DNA of 64,000 nt, taken from Streptomyces sp. M92. GTDB taxonomy: Bacteria; Actinomycetota; Actinomycetes; Streptomycetales; Streptomycetaceae. Below the pieces are notes generated by a model. It made no database searches and was not told the origin of the DNA. It worked only from the letters and a program-made list of their open reading frames with translations. The stretch lies in contig NZ_CP101137.1 of the NCBI RefSeq assembly GCF_028473745.1, forward strand, positions 248,001 to 312,000. The letters run 5' to 3'. Below are positions 8,839-17,216 of this stretch, one piece after another. Numbering within the stretch: the stretch's first letter is position 1; each line of letters starts with the position of its first letter. The position numbers were made by a program, and so were the translations under genes.

Positions 8839-10251
8839 TCAGATTCCTTCCACCAGCGGGGTGAGTGCCCGGTGGTCGCGTGCGGAGGGGATCTGGGGCT
8901 GTGCGTTTTCCAGGCCGAAGGTGGTGAAGGCGGTGCGGGTGGGGAGGGGGTAGGGGTTTCGGCCGGTGAGGTCGTTGAGGATGGTGGCGCTGCGCCAGGC
9001 GGCGAGGCCGAGGTCGGGTGTGCCGACGCCGTGGGTGTGGGTTTCGGCGTTCTGGACGTAGACGTGGCCGGTGACGGAGGGGTCGAGGCGGAGGCGGAAG
9101 TGTTCGTCGATGCGGGGGCGTTCGCGGTTGTCGCGTCGCATGTAGGGGTCGAGTCCGGCGAGGATGCGGTTGAGGGGGCGTTCGCGGTAGCCGGTGGCGA
9201 GGACGACGGCGTCGGTGGTGAGGCGGCTGCGGGTTTTCTGCTGGTCGTGTTCGAGGTGGAGTTCGATTTTGGTGGTGGCGATGCGTCCGGCGGTGCGGAC
9301 GTGGACGCCGGGGGTGAGGACGGTGTCGGGCCAGCCGCCGTCGAGGGTGCGGCGGTAGAGCTCGTCGTGGATGGCGGCGGTGGTGTCGGCGTCGATGCCT
9401 TTGTGGAGTTGCCATTGGGAGGCGACGAGGCGGTCGCGGACGGGTTCGGTCAGGGCGTGGAAGTAGCGGGTGTAGTCGGGGGTGAAGTGTTCGAGGCCGA
9501 GTTTGGAGTACTCCATGGGGGCGAGCGCTTCGGTGCGGCCGAGCCAGTGGAGTTGTTCGCGGCCGGCGGGGCGGTGGCGGAGCAGGTCGAGGAAGATCTC
9601 GGCGCCTGACTGGCCGGTGCCGATGACGGTGACGTGTCCGGCGGTGAGGAGGGTGTCGCGGTGGTGTAGGTAGTCGGCGGCGTGGAGGACGGGGACGCCG
9701 GGGGTGTCGACGAGGGGTCTGAGGGGGTCGGGGACGTGGGGTTCGGTGCCGATGCCGAGGACGACGTTGCGGGTGTGGGTGCGGCCGAGGGCTTCGGCTT
9801 CGCCGTCGGTGCCGAGTTGGGTGTAGTCGACTTCGAAGAGGTGTCGTTCGGGGTTCCAGCGGACGGCGTCGACCTGGTGGTGGAAGTGGAGGGTGGGGAG
9901 GTTGTCGGCGACCCAGCGGCAGTAGGCGTCGTATTCGGCGCGTTGGATGTGGAAGCGCTCGGCGAAGTAGAAGGGGAAGAGGCGTTCGCGGGTTTTGAGG
10001 TGGTTGAGGAAGGTCCAGGGGCTGGCGGGGTCGGCGAGGGTGACGAGGTCGGCGAGGAAGGGGACTTGGATGCGGGCGCCGTCGAGGAGGAGGCCGGGGT
10101 GCCAGTGGAAGGCGGGGCGCTGGTCGTAGAAGACGGTGTCGAGTTCGGTGAGGGGGTCGGCGAGGGCGGCGAGGGAGAGGTTGAAGGGGCCGATGCCGAT
10201 GCCGACGAGGTCGCGGGGGGTTTCGGGGGTGTGGTGGGTGGGGGTGGTCAT
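8839..10251 (-). CDS. L-lysine/L-ornithine or diamine N-hydroxylase (siderophore-type FAD monooxygenase)
   Basis: A 470-residue flavoprotein of the IucD/PvdA/AlcA family, which N-hydroxylates the terminal amine of lysine, ornithine, cadaverine or putrescine for hydroxamate siderophores. The FAD-binding motif GIGIGPFNL is at residues 17-25, the substrate-pocket region reads FHWHPGLLLDGARIQ, the NADPH motif GTGQSGAE is near 215 and ATGYRERPL is near 390. It overlaps the upstream decarboxylase gene by 4 bp (ATGA). Because a PLP decarboxylase comes first, the likely substrate is a decarboxylated amine rather than the amino acid; this is inference by analogy with desA/desB. No acyltransferase or NIS synthetase gene is nearby. 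Confidence 0.85.
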   Translation of the reverse strand: MTTPTHHTPETPRDLVGIGIGPFNLSLAALADPLTELDTVFYDQRPAFHWHPGLLLDGARIQVPFLADLVTLADPASPWTFLNHLKTRERLFPFYFAERFHIQRAEYDAYCRWVADNLPTLHFHHQVDAVRWNPERHLFEVDYTQLGTDGEAEALGRTHTRNVVLGIGTEPHVPDPLRPLVDTPGVPVLHAADYLHHRDTLLTAGHVTVIGTGQSGAEIFLDLLRHRPAGREQLHWLGRTEALAPMEYSKLGLEHFTPDYTRYFHALTEPVRDRLVASQWQLHKGIDADTTAAIHDELYRRTLDGGWPDTVLTPGVHVRTAGRIATTKIELHLEHDQQKTRSRLTTDAVVLATGYRERPLNRILAGLDPYMRRDNRERPRIDEHFRLRLDPSVTGHVYVQNAETHTHGVGTPDLGLAAWRSATILNDLTGRNPYPLPTRTAFTTFGLENAQPQIPSARDHRALTPLVEGI

Positions 10252-11618
10252 CGCTGGGTGTGTCCTCCCAGGGCGTTTTCGACGTGGGTGAGGAGGGTGG
10301 TGAGGTCGTCGGGCCGGGTGTGGGGGTTGAGGAGGGTGGCTTTGAGCCAGAGGCGGCCGTCGGTGCGGGCGCGGCCGAGGACTGCGGTGCCGGTGGTGAG
10401 GAGGGTGCGGCGGGCGGCGGCGACGGTGGTGTCGGTGGCGTGGGCGGGCCGGAACAGGACGGTGCTGATGGTGGGTGGGGCGTGCAGTTCGAACCGGGGG
10501 TGGGTGTCGACGAGGGTGGCGAAGTCCTGGGCGAGGGCGCAGACGTGGTCGACGAGGGCGCCCAGTCCGCTGCGGCCGAGGGTGCGCAGGGTGACGGCGA
10601 TCTTGAGGATGTCGGGGCGGCGGCTGGTGCGGGGTGAGCGGCCGAGGAGGTCGGGGAGGCCCGCGTCGGTGTCGTCGTCGGCGTTGAGGTAGTCGGCGTG
10701 GTGGTGGAGGGCGGTGAGGTCGTCGGGGTTCTTGATGGTGAGGAGGCCGGCGGCGATGGGTTGCCAGCCGAGTTTGTGGAGGTCGAGGGCGGTGGTGTCG
10801 GCGGCTTCGAGTCCGGTGAGTTTGGTGCGGTGCCGTTCGCTGAACAGGAGTGCCCCGCCGTAGGCGGCGTCGATGTGGAGGCGGGCTCGGTGGGCGGTGC
10901 AGCGGGCGGCGATGTCGGGGAGTGGGTCGATGGTGCCGGTGTCGGTGGTGCCGGCGGTGGCGACGACGAGGTGGGGTCCGGGGATGTGGGTGAGGGCTTC
11001 GTCGAGGGCGGCGGGGTCGAGGGCGCCGGCCGGTGCGGGCACGGCGACGGGGTCGGGGAGGCCGAGGAGCCAGGCGGCGCGGGGTACGGAGTGGTGGGCG
11101 TTGGCGCCGTGGACGATCCGTAGTCCGGCGCCGTGCCTCTCGCGGGCGAGGAGGGCGGCGAGCTGGTTGGATTCGGTGCCGCCGGTGGTGACGAGGGCGT
11201 CGGTGGCGCCGGTCTCGCGGGCGAGGGCGCGGGTGACGAGGGCTTCGAGGGCGGTGGCGGCGGGGGCCTGGTCCCAGGAGTCGAGGGAGGGGTTGAGGGC
11301 GCTCGCGGCGAGGTCGGCGGCGGTGGCGACGGCCAGGGGTGGGCCGTGGAGGTGGGCGGCGCAGTGGGGGTGGGCGGGGTCGGCGGCGCCTTCGGCGAGT
11401 GCGGTGACGAGGGTGTGCAGGGCGTCGGGGTCGCCGTGGTCGGGGAGGAGGTGACCGGCTGCGGCGGTGATGCGGGCGGTGACGGTGTCGGGGCCGCCGG
11501 TGGGCAGGGGACCGCCGCGTGCGGCGGTGCCGGTGCGCAGGGCGTCGAGCACGGTGTCGAGCAGGGGCCGCAGGGTGTCGGGGCCGTGCGGGCCCGAGGC
11601 GAGGGGCGGCTGGCCCAT
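10248..11618 (-). CDS. PLP-dependent amino-acid decarboxylase (DesA/DDC-like, group II)
   Basis: A 456-residue fold-type I enzyme that probably decarboxylates lysine, ornithine or a related amino acid. It has the substrate-side motif NPSLDSWDQAP (109-119), TTGGTESN (144-151), HHSVPRAAWLLG, the Asp that pairs with the PLP ring in HIDAAYGG (248-255), and the Schiff-base Lys282 in LDLHKLGWQP. These are the landmarks of the pyridoxal-dependent decarboxylase family that includes DesA. A GGAGGA site supports the ATG. The product is expected to feed the N-hydroxylase encoded immediately downstream with a 4-bp overlap. I found no DmdR/IdeR iron box ahead of it. Confidence 0.82.
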   Translation of the reverse strand: MGQPPLASGPHGPDTLRPLLDTVLDALRTGTAARGGPLPTGGPDTVTARITAAAGHLLPDHGDPDALHTLVTALAEGAADPAHPHCAAHLHGPPLAVATAADLAASALNPSLDSWDQAPAATALEALVTRALARETGATDALVTTGGTESNQLAALLARERHGAGLRIVHGANAHHSVPRAAWLLGLPDPVAVPAPAGALDPAALDEALTHIPGPHLVVATAGTTDTGTIDPLPDIAARCTAHRARLHIDAAYGGALLFSERHRTKLTGLEAADTTALDLHKLGWQPIAAGLLTIKNPDDLTALHHHADYLNADDDTDAGLPDLLGRSPRTSRRPDILKIAVTLRTLGRSGLGALVDHVCALAQDFATLVDTHPRFELHAPPTISTVLFRPAHATDTTVAAARRTLLTTGTAVLGRARTDGRLWLKATLLNPHTRPDDLTTLLTHVENALGGHTQR

Positions 11619-11760
11619 GGGCTGTCCTCCGGGCGCGGGGACTGGGGGTTACAGCTTGGACGCGGATGCGTCGGTACGCCCGGACAGCTCAGCGATCACA
11701 ACCCGAAAGGGGTATCCGAGGGCCGGTTCCGGTGTCGCGGGGCGGGGGGGAACCGGCCGT

Positions 11761-11823
11761 GTCGGTCGTCGGTCGTCGGTCGTCGGCCGTCAGTCGTCGG
11801 TCGTCAGTCGTCGGTCGTCAGTC
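11761..11823. repeat. Heptanucleotide tandem repeat (GTCGGTC, about 9 units)
   Basis: Nine back-to-back 7-bp units of the form GTC(G/A)G/TC run from 11761 to 11823; most read GTCGGTC and three or four read GTCAGTC or GTCGGCC. The array fills the gap upstream of the decarboxylase and includes the TGA of pepN. Because 7 is not a multiple of 3, copy-number change inside a gene would shift frame, but the pepN stop falls in the first unit it meets, so the protein is protected. Confidence 0.85.
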
Positions 11824-14316
11824 GGCGGCCGCTTCCCGCACGCGCAGGGCGCGGGCGAGGTCGTCGAGCTGGTCGGTGAGTTTGCGGCGCAGGGCGGGGG
11901 TGGGGTCGGCGTCGGCGAGGCATTCTCGGCCGAGGCGCAGGGTGTCGGGGTCGATGGCGTGGGCGGGGAAGGCCCAGCGGCCGGCGGCGTCGGCGATGGC
12001 GGGGCCGCGGCGGGCGGCGACGGCGACTGCTTCGGCGTAGTAGCGGGGGACGTAGTCGTGTACGAGGTCGGCCTGTTCGGGCTGCCAGAAGCCTTGGGCG
12101 GTGGCGGTGAACAGGTAGTTGGAGAGGTCGTCGGTGGCGAACATCGCTTCCCAGGCGCGGCTCTTGGCCTCGGGGTCGGGGAGGGCGGCGCGGCAGCGGG
12201 CGGCGCCTTCCTGGCCGGTGGCGCTGGGGTCGGTGGCGAGTTCGGCGGCGATGGCGGTTTCGTCGGTGGCGCCGAGGACGGCGAGGCGGGTGAGGATGCG
12301 CCAGCGCAGTTCGGGGTCGAGTTCGGGGCCGCCGGGGACGGTGCCGTCGGCGAGCCAGGCGGCGATGGTGTCGGGGTGGGCGGCGGTGGCGATGCGGTGG
12401 CGTACGGCGATGAGGCGCAGGCCGGGGTGGTCGCCGTCCTCGGTGCGGCGGATGAGGTCGCGGCAGAGGTCGGTGAGGGTGGTGAGGGCGGCGGGCCGCT
12501 GTCCGGGGGTGACGTAGTGGTCGGCGACCTGGGCGGCGGCGAAGGTGAGGACGCCGTCGACGAGGGCGAGGTCGGTTTCGTGGGGGAGGTGGGTGCGGGC
12601 GATGTCTAGGTAGTCGGTGGGGGCGAGTTCGCCGTCGCGTACGGCGTCGCGCAGGGCGTTCCAGACGACGGCGCGGGTGAGGGGGTCGGGGAGGCCGGCC
12701 AGGCCGGTGCGCAGGGTGTGGAAGGAGTCGGTGTCGAAGCGGATCTTGGCGTAGGTGAGGTCGCCGTCGTTGAGGACGGTGAGGGCGGGGCGTTTGCCGA
12801 TGGGCAGGGGGTGGTTGTGCGGGACGTCGATGTCGAGGCGGCGGCGCAGGGTGAGGCGGCCTTCGTCGGTGAGGTCGCGGTCGTAGAGGCCGGCGGCGAT
12901 GCGGTGGGGGCGGCTGCCGGTGTGGGCGACGGTGAGGGCGCGGTCGCCGTTGTCGCCGGTGATGCGGGGGGTGAGGGTGTCGACGCCGGTGGTGCGCAGC
13001 CAGGCGTCGGCCCAGGCGTGGACGTCGCGGTCGGTGGCGGCGGCGAGGGAGTCGATGAAGTCGGCGAGGGTGGCGTTGGCGAACTTGTGGCGTTCGAAGT
13101 GGGTGTTGATGCCGGTGAGGAAGTCCTTCTCGCCGAGCCAGGTGACGAGTTGGCGCAGGGCGGAGGCGCCCTTGGCGTAGGAGATGCCGTCGAAGTTGAG
13201 GAGGGCGGAGGCGGTGTCGGGGACGTTCTCGGGGGCGACGGGGTGGGTGGAGGGGCGCTGGTCGGCGTCGTAGCCCCAGGGTTTGCGGGTGACGCCGAAG
13301 TCGGTCCAGGTCTGGGTGAAGCGGGTGGCTTCGGCGGTGGTCTGGTAGCCCATGTATTCGGCGAAGGACTCGTTGAGCCAGATGTCGTCCCACCACTTGA
13401 GGGTGACGAGGTCGCCGAACCACATGTGGGCCATTTCGTGGGCGATGACCATGGCGCGGGTTTGGCGCTGGGTGTCGGTGACGGCGGAGCGGAAGACGAA
13501 CTCGTCGCGGAAGGTGACGAGGCCGGGGTTCTCCATGGCGCCGGCGTTGAATTCGGGGACGAACGCCTGGTCGTAGGAGTCGAAGGGGTAGGGCTCGGTG
13601 AACTTCTCGTGGTAGCGGTCGAAGCAGCCGCGGGTGATGTCGAGGAGTTCGTCGGCGTCGGCGTCGAGGTGGGGGGCGAGGGAGCGGCGGCAGTGGATGC
13701 CGAAGGGCAGGCCGCGGTGTTCGGTGCGCACCGAGTGCCAGGGGCCGGCGGCGACGGCGACGAGGTAGGTGGAGATGCGGGGGGTGGTGGCGGCTTTCCA
13801 GTGGCCGTCGCCGGTGTGTTCGGTGATGCCGTTGGCGAGGACGGTCCAGCCTTCGGGGGCGGTGACGGTGAGGTCGAAGGCGGCTTTGAGGTCGGGCTGG
13901 TCGAAGGCGGCGAAGACGCGCTGGACGTCGTCGAGGAAGAGCTGGGTGTAGACGTAGGTCTCGCCGTCGGCGGGGTCGGTGAAGCGGTGCATGCCTTCGC
14001 CGGTGCGGGAGTAGCGCATGGCGGCGTCGACGCGCAGTTCGTGCTCGCCGGGGGTGAGGTCCTTGAGGGTGAGCCGGTTGTCGTCGAGGGCGGCGGGGTC
14101 GAGGGGGTGTCCGTCCAGGGTGACGGTGCGCAGCTCGGCGGGCTTGACCTCGACGAAGGTGTCCGTGGTGGCGGTCTCGTCGCGCACGGTGAAGCGGATG
14201 ACGGTGCGGGAGTCGAAGGTGTCGTCCCCACGGGTCAGATCGAGGTCGATCGTGTAGTGGTGGACGTCGAGGAGGCTGGCACGGGTCTGCGCTTCGTCGC
14301 GCGTGAGTACGGACAT
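11818..14316 (-). CDS. pepN: Aminopeptidase N (M1 family zinc metallopeptidase)
   Basis: Cytoplasmic enzyme that removes N-terminal residues from peptides. The M1 exopeptidase motif GAMEN is at about 258-262, the zinc site HEMAHMWFGDLV starts at His293, and the third ligand Glu lies in WLNESFAEYMG. A long helical ERAP1-like C-terminal domain follows. It is 832 residues from the ATG at 14316; an in-frame ATG at 14325 would add three residues, and neither start has a strong ribosome site. I chose the start that begins MSVLTRDEAQTR, the form I recall for actinobacterial PepN. The C-terminus ends in an Ala-rich stretch inside the heptanucleotide repeat. Confidence 0.93.
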   Translation of the reverse strand: MSVLTRDEAQTRASLLDVHHYTIDLDLTRGDDTFDSRTVIRFTVRDETATTDTFVEVKPAELRTVTLDGHPLDPAALDDNRLTLKDLTPGEHELRVDAAMRYSRTGEGMHRFTDPADGETYVYTQLFLDDVQRVFAAFDQPDLKAAFDLTVTAPEGWTVLANGITEHTGDGHWKAATTPRISTYLVAVAAGPWHSVRTEHRGLPFGIHCRRSLAPHLDADADELLDITRGCFDRYHEKFTEPYPFDSYDQAFVPEFNAGAMENPGLVTFRDEFVFRSAVTDTQRQTRAMVIAHEMAHMWFGDLVTLKWWDDIWLNESFAEYMGYQTTAEATRFTQTWTDFGVTRKPWGYDADQRPSTHPVAPENVPDTASALLNFDGISYAKGASALRQLVTWLGEKDFLTGINTHFERHKFANATLADFIDSLAAATDRDVHAWADAWLRTTGVDTLTPRITGDNGDRALTVAHTGSRPHRIAAGLYDRDLTDEGRLTLRRRLDIDVPHNHPLPIGKRPALTVLNDGDLTYAKIRFDTDSFHTLRTGLAGLPDPLTRAVVWNALRDAVRDGELAPTDYLDIARTHLPHETDLALVDGVLTFAAAQVADHYVTPGQRPAALTTLTDLCRDLIRRTEDGDHPGLRLIAVRHRIATAAHPDTIAAWLADGTVPGGPELDPELRWRILTRLAVLGATDETAIAAELATDPSATGQEGAARCRAALPDPEAKSRAWEAMFATDDLSNYLFTATAQGFWQPEQADLVHDYVPRYYAEAVAVAARRGPAIADAAGRWAFPAHAIDPDTLRLGRECLADADPTPALRRKLTDQLDDLARALRVREAAAD

Positions 14317-14444
14317 GGACGCCATGCTGCCTGATGGTGTGGGCAGGGCACAGGGGCGGTTCGGTACGCGGGGTATGTCCGGTCCGTTGCGGGGGTGCCG
14401 CGCTCTCCGGCGTGCGCCCCCGAGGGGGCGCCCGGTCCGGGTGG

Positions 14445-14783
14445 TCAGGCGGGGGTGTTGCCGTTGTGTTCGGCGATGCGCTCGTGGTGGTGGATGACCT
14501 CGGCGATGATGAAGTTGAGGAACTTCTCGGCGAACGCCGGGTCGAGTTTGGCGCTCTCGGCGAGGGCGCGCAGGCGGGCGATCTGCTTGGCCTCGCGGGC
14601 CGGGTCGGCGGGTGGCAGCTGGTGGCGGGCTTTGAGGTGGCCGACCTGCTGGGTGCACTTGAAGCGCTCGGCGAGCATGTGGACGACGGCCGCGTCGATG
14701 TTGTCGATGCTGTCCCGCAGCCGGGCCAGTTCCTCGCGGACGGCGGGGTCGACGGCACCGGTGCCGGTGTTGCTGGTGGTCAT
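14445..14783 (-). CDS. Chorismate mutase (AroQ type)
   Basis: Small all-helical enzyme converting chorismate to prephenate for phenylalanine and tyrosine. It is 112 residues, the right size for a stand-alone AroQ domain. The first helix reads LARLRDSIDNIDAAVVHMLAERF, in which Arg, Asp and Arg/Lys contacts are typical, followed by VGHLKARHQLPPADPARE and the third helix FLNFIIAEVIHHHERIAE. No transport or aldolase domain is attached and no signal peptide is seen, so it is the cytoplasmic form. It is the gene just upstream of pepN on the same strand. Confidence 0.88.
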   Translation of the reverse strand: MTTSNTGTGAVDPAVREELARLRDSIDNIDAAVVHMLAERFKCTQQVGHLKARHQLPPADPAREAKQIARLRALAESAKLDPAFAEKFLNFIIAEVIHHHERIAEHNGNTPA

Positions 14784-14827
14784 GGGGGCTCACCCTACGG
14801 GCGGACGCCGGGCCGTCGCAGGCCGTC

Positions 14828-15298
14828 TCAGGCGCCGAGAACCTCCCTTCCGGTGGCGGCGAGGGGCTTGTGGAAGTACACGTCCTCGTGTCCGCCGGGT
14901 ACGCCCTGGATGCGGCCGCGCTCCCGGTAGCCGAGTCTCGGGTAGAAGCCGGGGGCCTGGAAGGTGTATGTGGACACGGTGATGTCGGTGCAGCCGCGCC
15001 GGACGGCCTCGTCCTCGGCGGCGCGCATGAGGCGGCTGCCCCAGCCGGTGTGCCGCTGGTCCTCGCGCACCCACAGCATGTCCACGCAGGCCAGGGTGGA
15101 CCAGGTCCACCCGGTCAGTCCGCCGACCAGGGTGCCGTCGTCGTCGGTGACGCGCACGGTGAGGGGTTGGGTGCGGGCGCCGTCGGCGGCGGTGGTGTTG
15201 AAGGCGGTCAGTTCGTCGTCGAGTCGCTTTTCCAGGTCGTCGTCGGCGCCGCCCACGTGCAGGGTGGCGTCGGGGGCGGTGTGCTGTTCGCTGGTCAC
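14828..15298 (-). CDS. GNAT-family N-acetyltransferase
   Basis: A 156-residue protein with the GNAT fold: beta strands carrying VGGLTGWTW and VDMLWV, then the acetyl-CoA pyrophosphate loop in the region QRHTGWGSRLMRAAEDEA, followed by TFQAPGFYPRLGY near the C-terminus. The short N-terminal extension is hydrophilic. Substrate cannot be told. The GTG start at 15298 begins TSEQH and leaves a small gap to the divergent metalloprotease gene. The TFQAPGFYPRLGY ending is common in small-molecule acetyltransferases. Confidence 0.8.
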   Translation of the reverse strand: MTSEQHTAPDATLHVGGADDDLEKRLDDELTAFNTTAADGARTQPLTVRVTDDDGTLVGGLTGWTWSTLACVDMLWVREDQRHTGWGSRLMRAAEDEAVRRGCTDITVSTYTFQAPGFYPRLGYRERGRIQGVPGGHEDVYFHKPLAATGREVLGA

Positions 15299-15418
15299 GG
15301 TCCGGATTGTGCCTGGCGGCCGGGGTTGCGGCGAACGGTTTCGGCCGGGCGGTATCGGCCGTGACGTGGTGCTCCTCGTACAGTGGTGAGGAGGGTTCAG
15401 GCGTCTTGGGGGTCGGGC

Positions 15419-16318
15419 GTGGCGAACGGTGGGCCGGTCGAGCACGGTTTTCCGCATCTGGAGACGGTGCGGGACGCCGTCACCGCGCTGTACCGGCGGC
15501 TGTCGTGCGACACGGTGCGGACGTTCGCGGCGAGCGTGCCGCCGGCCGACGTGGCGTTCTGTGACACGGACGATCTGTATCTGGGCACTCAGCGGGTGGC
15601 TCATGAGCTGGTGCGGCACTACCGTCTTCCGGACGCCCGGATGATCGTCTCCTTCCGGGAGATGACGCACGCGGCGCATGTCGAGCTCACGGCCGGGCCT
15701 GAGTACTTCATCGAGCTGAACGACCGCTTCCGTACCCATCGCCGGGACATCGGCGCGGCGCTGGCGCACGAGGTGATGCACGTGTACCTGCACCGTCTGG
15801 ATCTGTCCTTCCCGGGGACGCGGGACAACGAGATCCTCACGGACACGGCGACGACGTATCTGGGGGCCGGCTGGCTGCTGCTGGACGCGTACCGGGAGGA
15901 CGGGGCGTCGTCGCAGAAGCTGGGGTATCTGACGCCGGAGGAGTTCGGGTATGTGCTGGCCAAGCGGGCGCTGGTGTTCGGCGAGGACCCGTCGGTGTGG
16001 TTCACCAGCCCGCAGGCGTATTCGGCGTACGTCAAGGGGATGGCGCGGGCTCGTCGGGACGAGCAGCAGCCGCCGCTGACGGCGGCCGGGTGGGTGGGCC
16101 GCCGCCGGTACGCTCGGGATCGCCGGCACGCGCAGGATCCGCACGCCTCGTCCGTCCCGCCGGGGGACGGTTCGTACGCGTTCACTTCGCAGGGGCGCGG
16201 CGCGCTGCGGGTGTCGTTCCCGTGTCCGACCTGTCACCAGCGGATCAGGGTGCCGGTGCGGGGGCGGGTGCGGGCGCGGTGCGGGTTGTGCCGGACGGTG
16301 CTGGAGTGCGACACGTGA
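15419..16318 (+). CDS. Putative zinc metalloprotease with C-terminal zinc ribbon
   Basis: I do not recognise a named family. The 299-residue protein has a classic zinc-peptidase motif at His117 (ALAHEVMHVYLH, HExxH) with Glu further along in NEILTDTATTYLGAGW, which could supply the third metal ligand. After a charged linker, the last 35 residues form a CPTC ... CGLC zinc ribbon (Cys269, 272 and about 287, 290). There is no signal peptide, so it probably acts in the cytoplasm. GTG at 15419 is chosen because a G-rich site lies about 7 nt before it; an in-frame GTG at 15383 has no ribosome site. It converges with the vWA gene 22 bp downstream. Confidence 0.75.
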   Translation: MANGGPVEHGFPHLETVRDAVTALYRRLSCDTVRTFAASVPPADVAFCDTDDLYLGTQRVAHELVRHYRLPDARMIVSFREMTHAAHVELTAGPEYFIELNDRFRTHRRDIGAALAHEVMHVYLHRLDLSFPGTRDNEILTDTATTYLGAGWLLLDAYREDGASSQKLGYLTPEEFGYVLAKRALVFGEDPSVWFTSPQAYSAYVKGMARARRDEQQPPLTAAGWVGRRRYARDRRHAQDPHASSVPPGDGSYAFTSQGRGALRVSFPCPTCHQRIRVPVRGRVRARCGLCRTVLECDT

Positions 16319-16340
16319 CCGGGGCGTTCCCGGGCGGTGT

Positions 16341-17063
16341 CTATGTCCGCACGATGCCCTGCGCCCGTGCGGCCACCAGCCACTTGGGGAACTCGCCCAC
16401 CAGGTGGTCGTACAGCTCGGTGTCGGAGAGTTTCTGGGGGTCGCGGCCGGCGTGGAAGAAGCCGGCGTTGTCGACGACCCGCTTGGCCGGTACCGCGAGT
16501 TCGTCGAGTTTGCGCAGGTACTCGAACTGGCGGCTGCCCGGGTCGCCGAAGCCGACGAACTGCCAGAACAGCGGCAGCGGTGCCGCCTTGCACAGGTACC
16601 GTTCGGCGGCGAGCCGGTTGATGGGGCCGCCGTCGGTCTGGAAGACGACGAGGGCGGGATGGTGGGCGCCGCTGTCGAGGTAGTGGTCGATGACGGCGTC
16701 CATGGCCAGGTGGTAGCTGGTCTTGCCCATGTGTCCGAGGCCGGCCACGATCCGCTCGATGCGTCCGTGGTGGTCGGCGAGGGCGATCTCGGTGACGGCG
16801 TCGACGTCGGTGGAGAAGAACACCACGGGTACGGTGCCGTCGTCGTCGAGGTGGGCGGACAGTCCGAGCACGCGGTCGGCGAGAGCCTGCACGCTGCCGT
16901 CCTTGTAGTAGGGCTTCATCGAGCCGGAGTAGTCGACGACGAGGTAGACGGCGGCCCGGGTGCCGTCGAGGCCGTGTTCGGCCAGGGACACTCCGGCGCT
17001 CTTGTACAGGTCGACCAGCGCGGGCGCCGTCTCCCGCATCTTGGTGAGGCTGATCGCGGCCAT
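16341..17063 (-). CDS. vWA-domain protein (TerF-like)
   Basis: A 240-residue single-domain protein. The von Willebrand A metal-ion site is intact: VVDYSGSMKPYYKDG carries the DxSxS motif (DYSGS), a Thr lies in GKTSYH, and TDGGP supplies the last Asp. The arrangement LTKMRETAPALVDLYKSAGVSL at the start and FWQFVGFGDP later resembles the vWA domains found with tellurium-resistance TerD/TerF proteins; a stress or Ca/Mg-binding role is inferred from that family only. No ter genes are nearby. The ATG at 17063 follows a purine-rich site. It is divergent from the rhomboid gene. Confidence 0.8.
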   Translation of the reverse strand: MAAISLTKMRETAPALVDLYKSAGVSLAEHGLDGTRAAVYLVVDYSGSMKPYYKDGSVQALADRVLGLSAHLDDDGTVPVVFFSTDVDAVTEIALADHHGRIERIVAGLGHMGKTSYHLAMDAVIDHYLDSGAHHPALVVFQTDGGPINRLAAERYLCKAAPLPLFWQFVGFGDPGSRQFEYLRKLDELAVPAKRVVDNAGFFHAGRDPQKLSDTELYDHLVGEFPKWLVAARAQGIVRT

Positions 17064-17216
17064 GTGGGTTCCCCCGTCGTCCCTGGGCTCTTGGCGTGTG
17101 GCTGCCGAGGTTACGGCACGGCGCACCCCGCCTCTCGGCTCGTCCACCGGCATTCGCTATTTTGTTCGCCGCCGTTCCCACCGGCTCACCGTCCGTCCCG
17201 CCCCGAGGAGCCGGCC

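Noticed and set aside
8839..11760. Desferrioxamine biosynthesis cluster
   Set aside because: Only DesA/DesB-like genes are present. No DesC acyltransferase or DesD synthetase and no iron box in 11619-11760.
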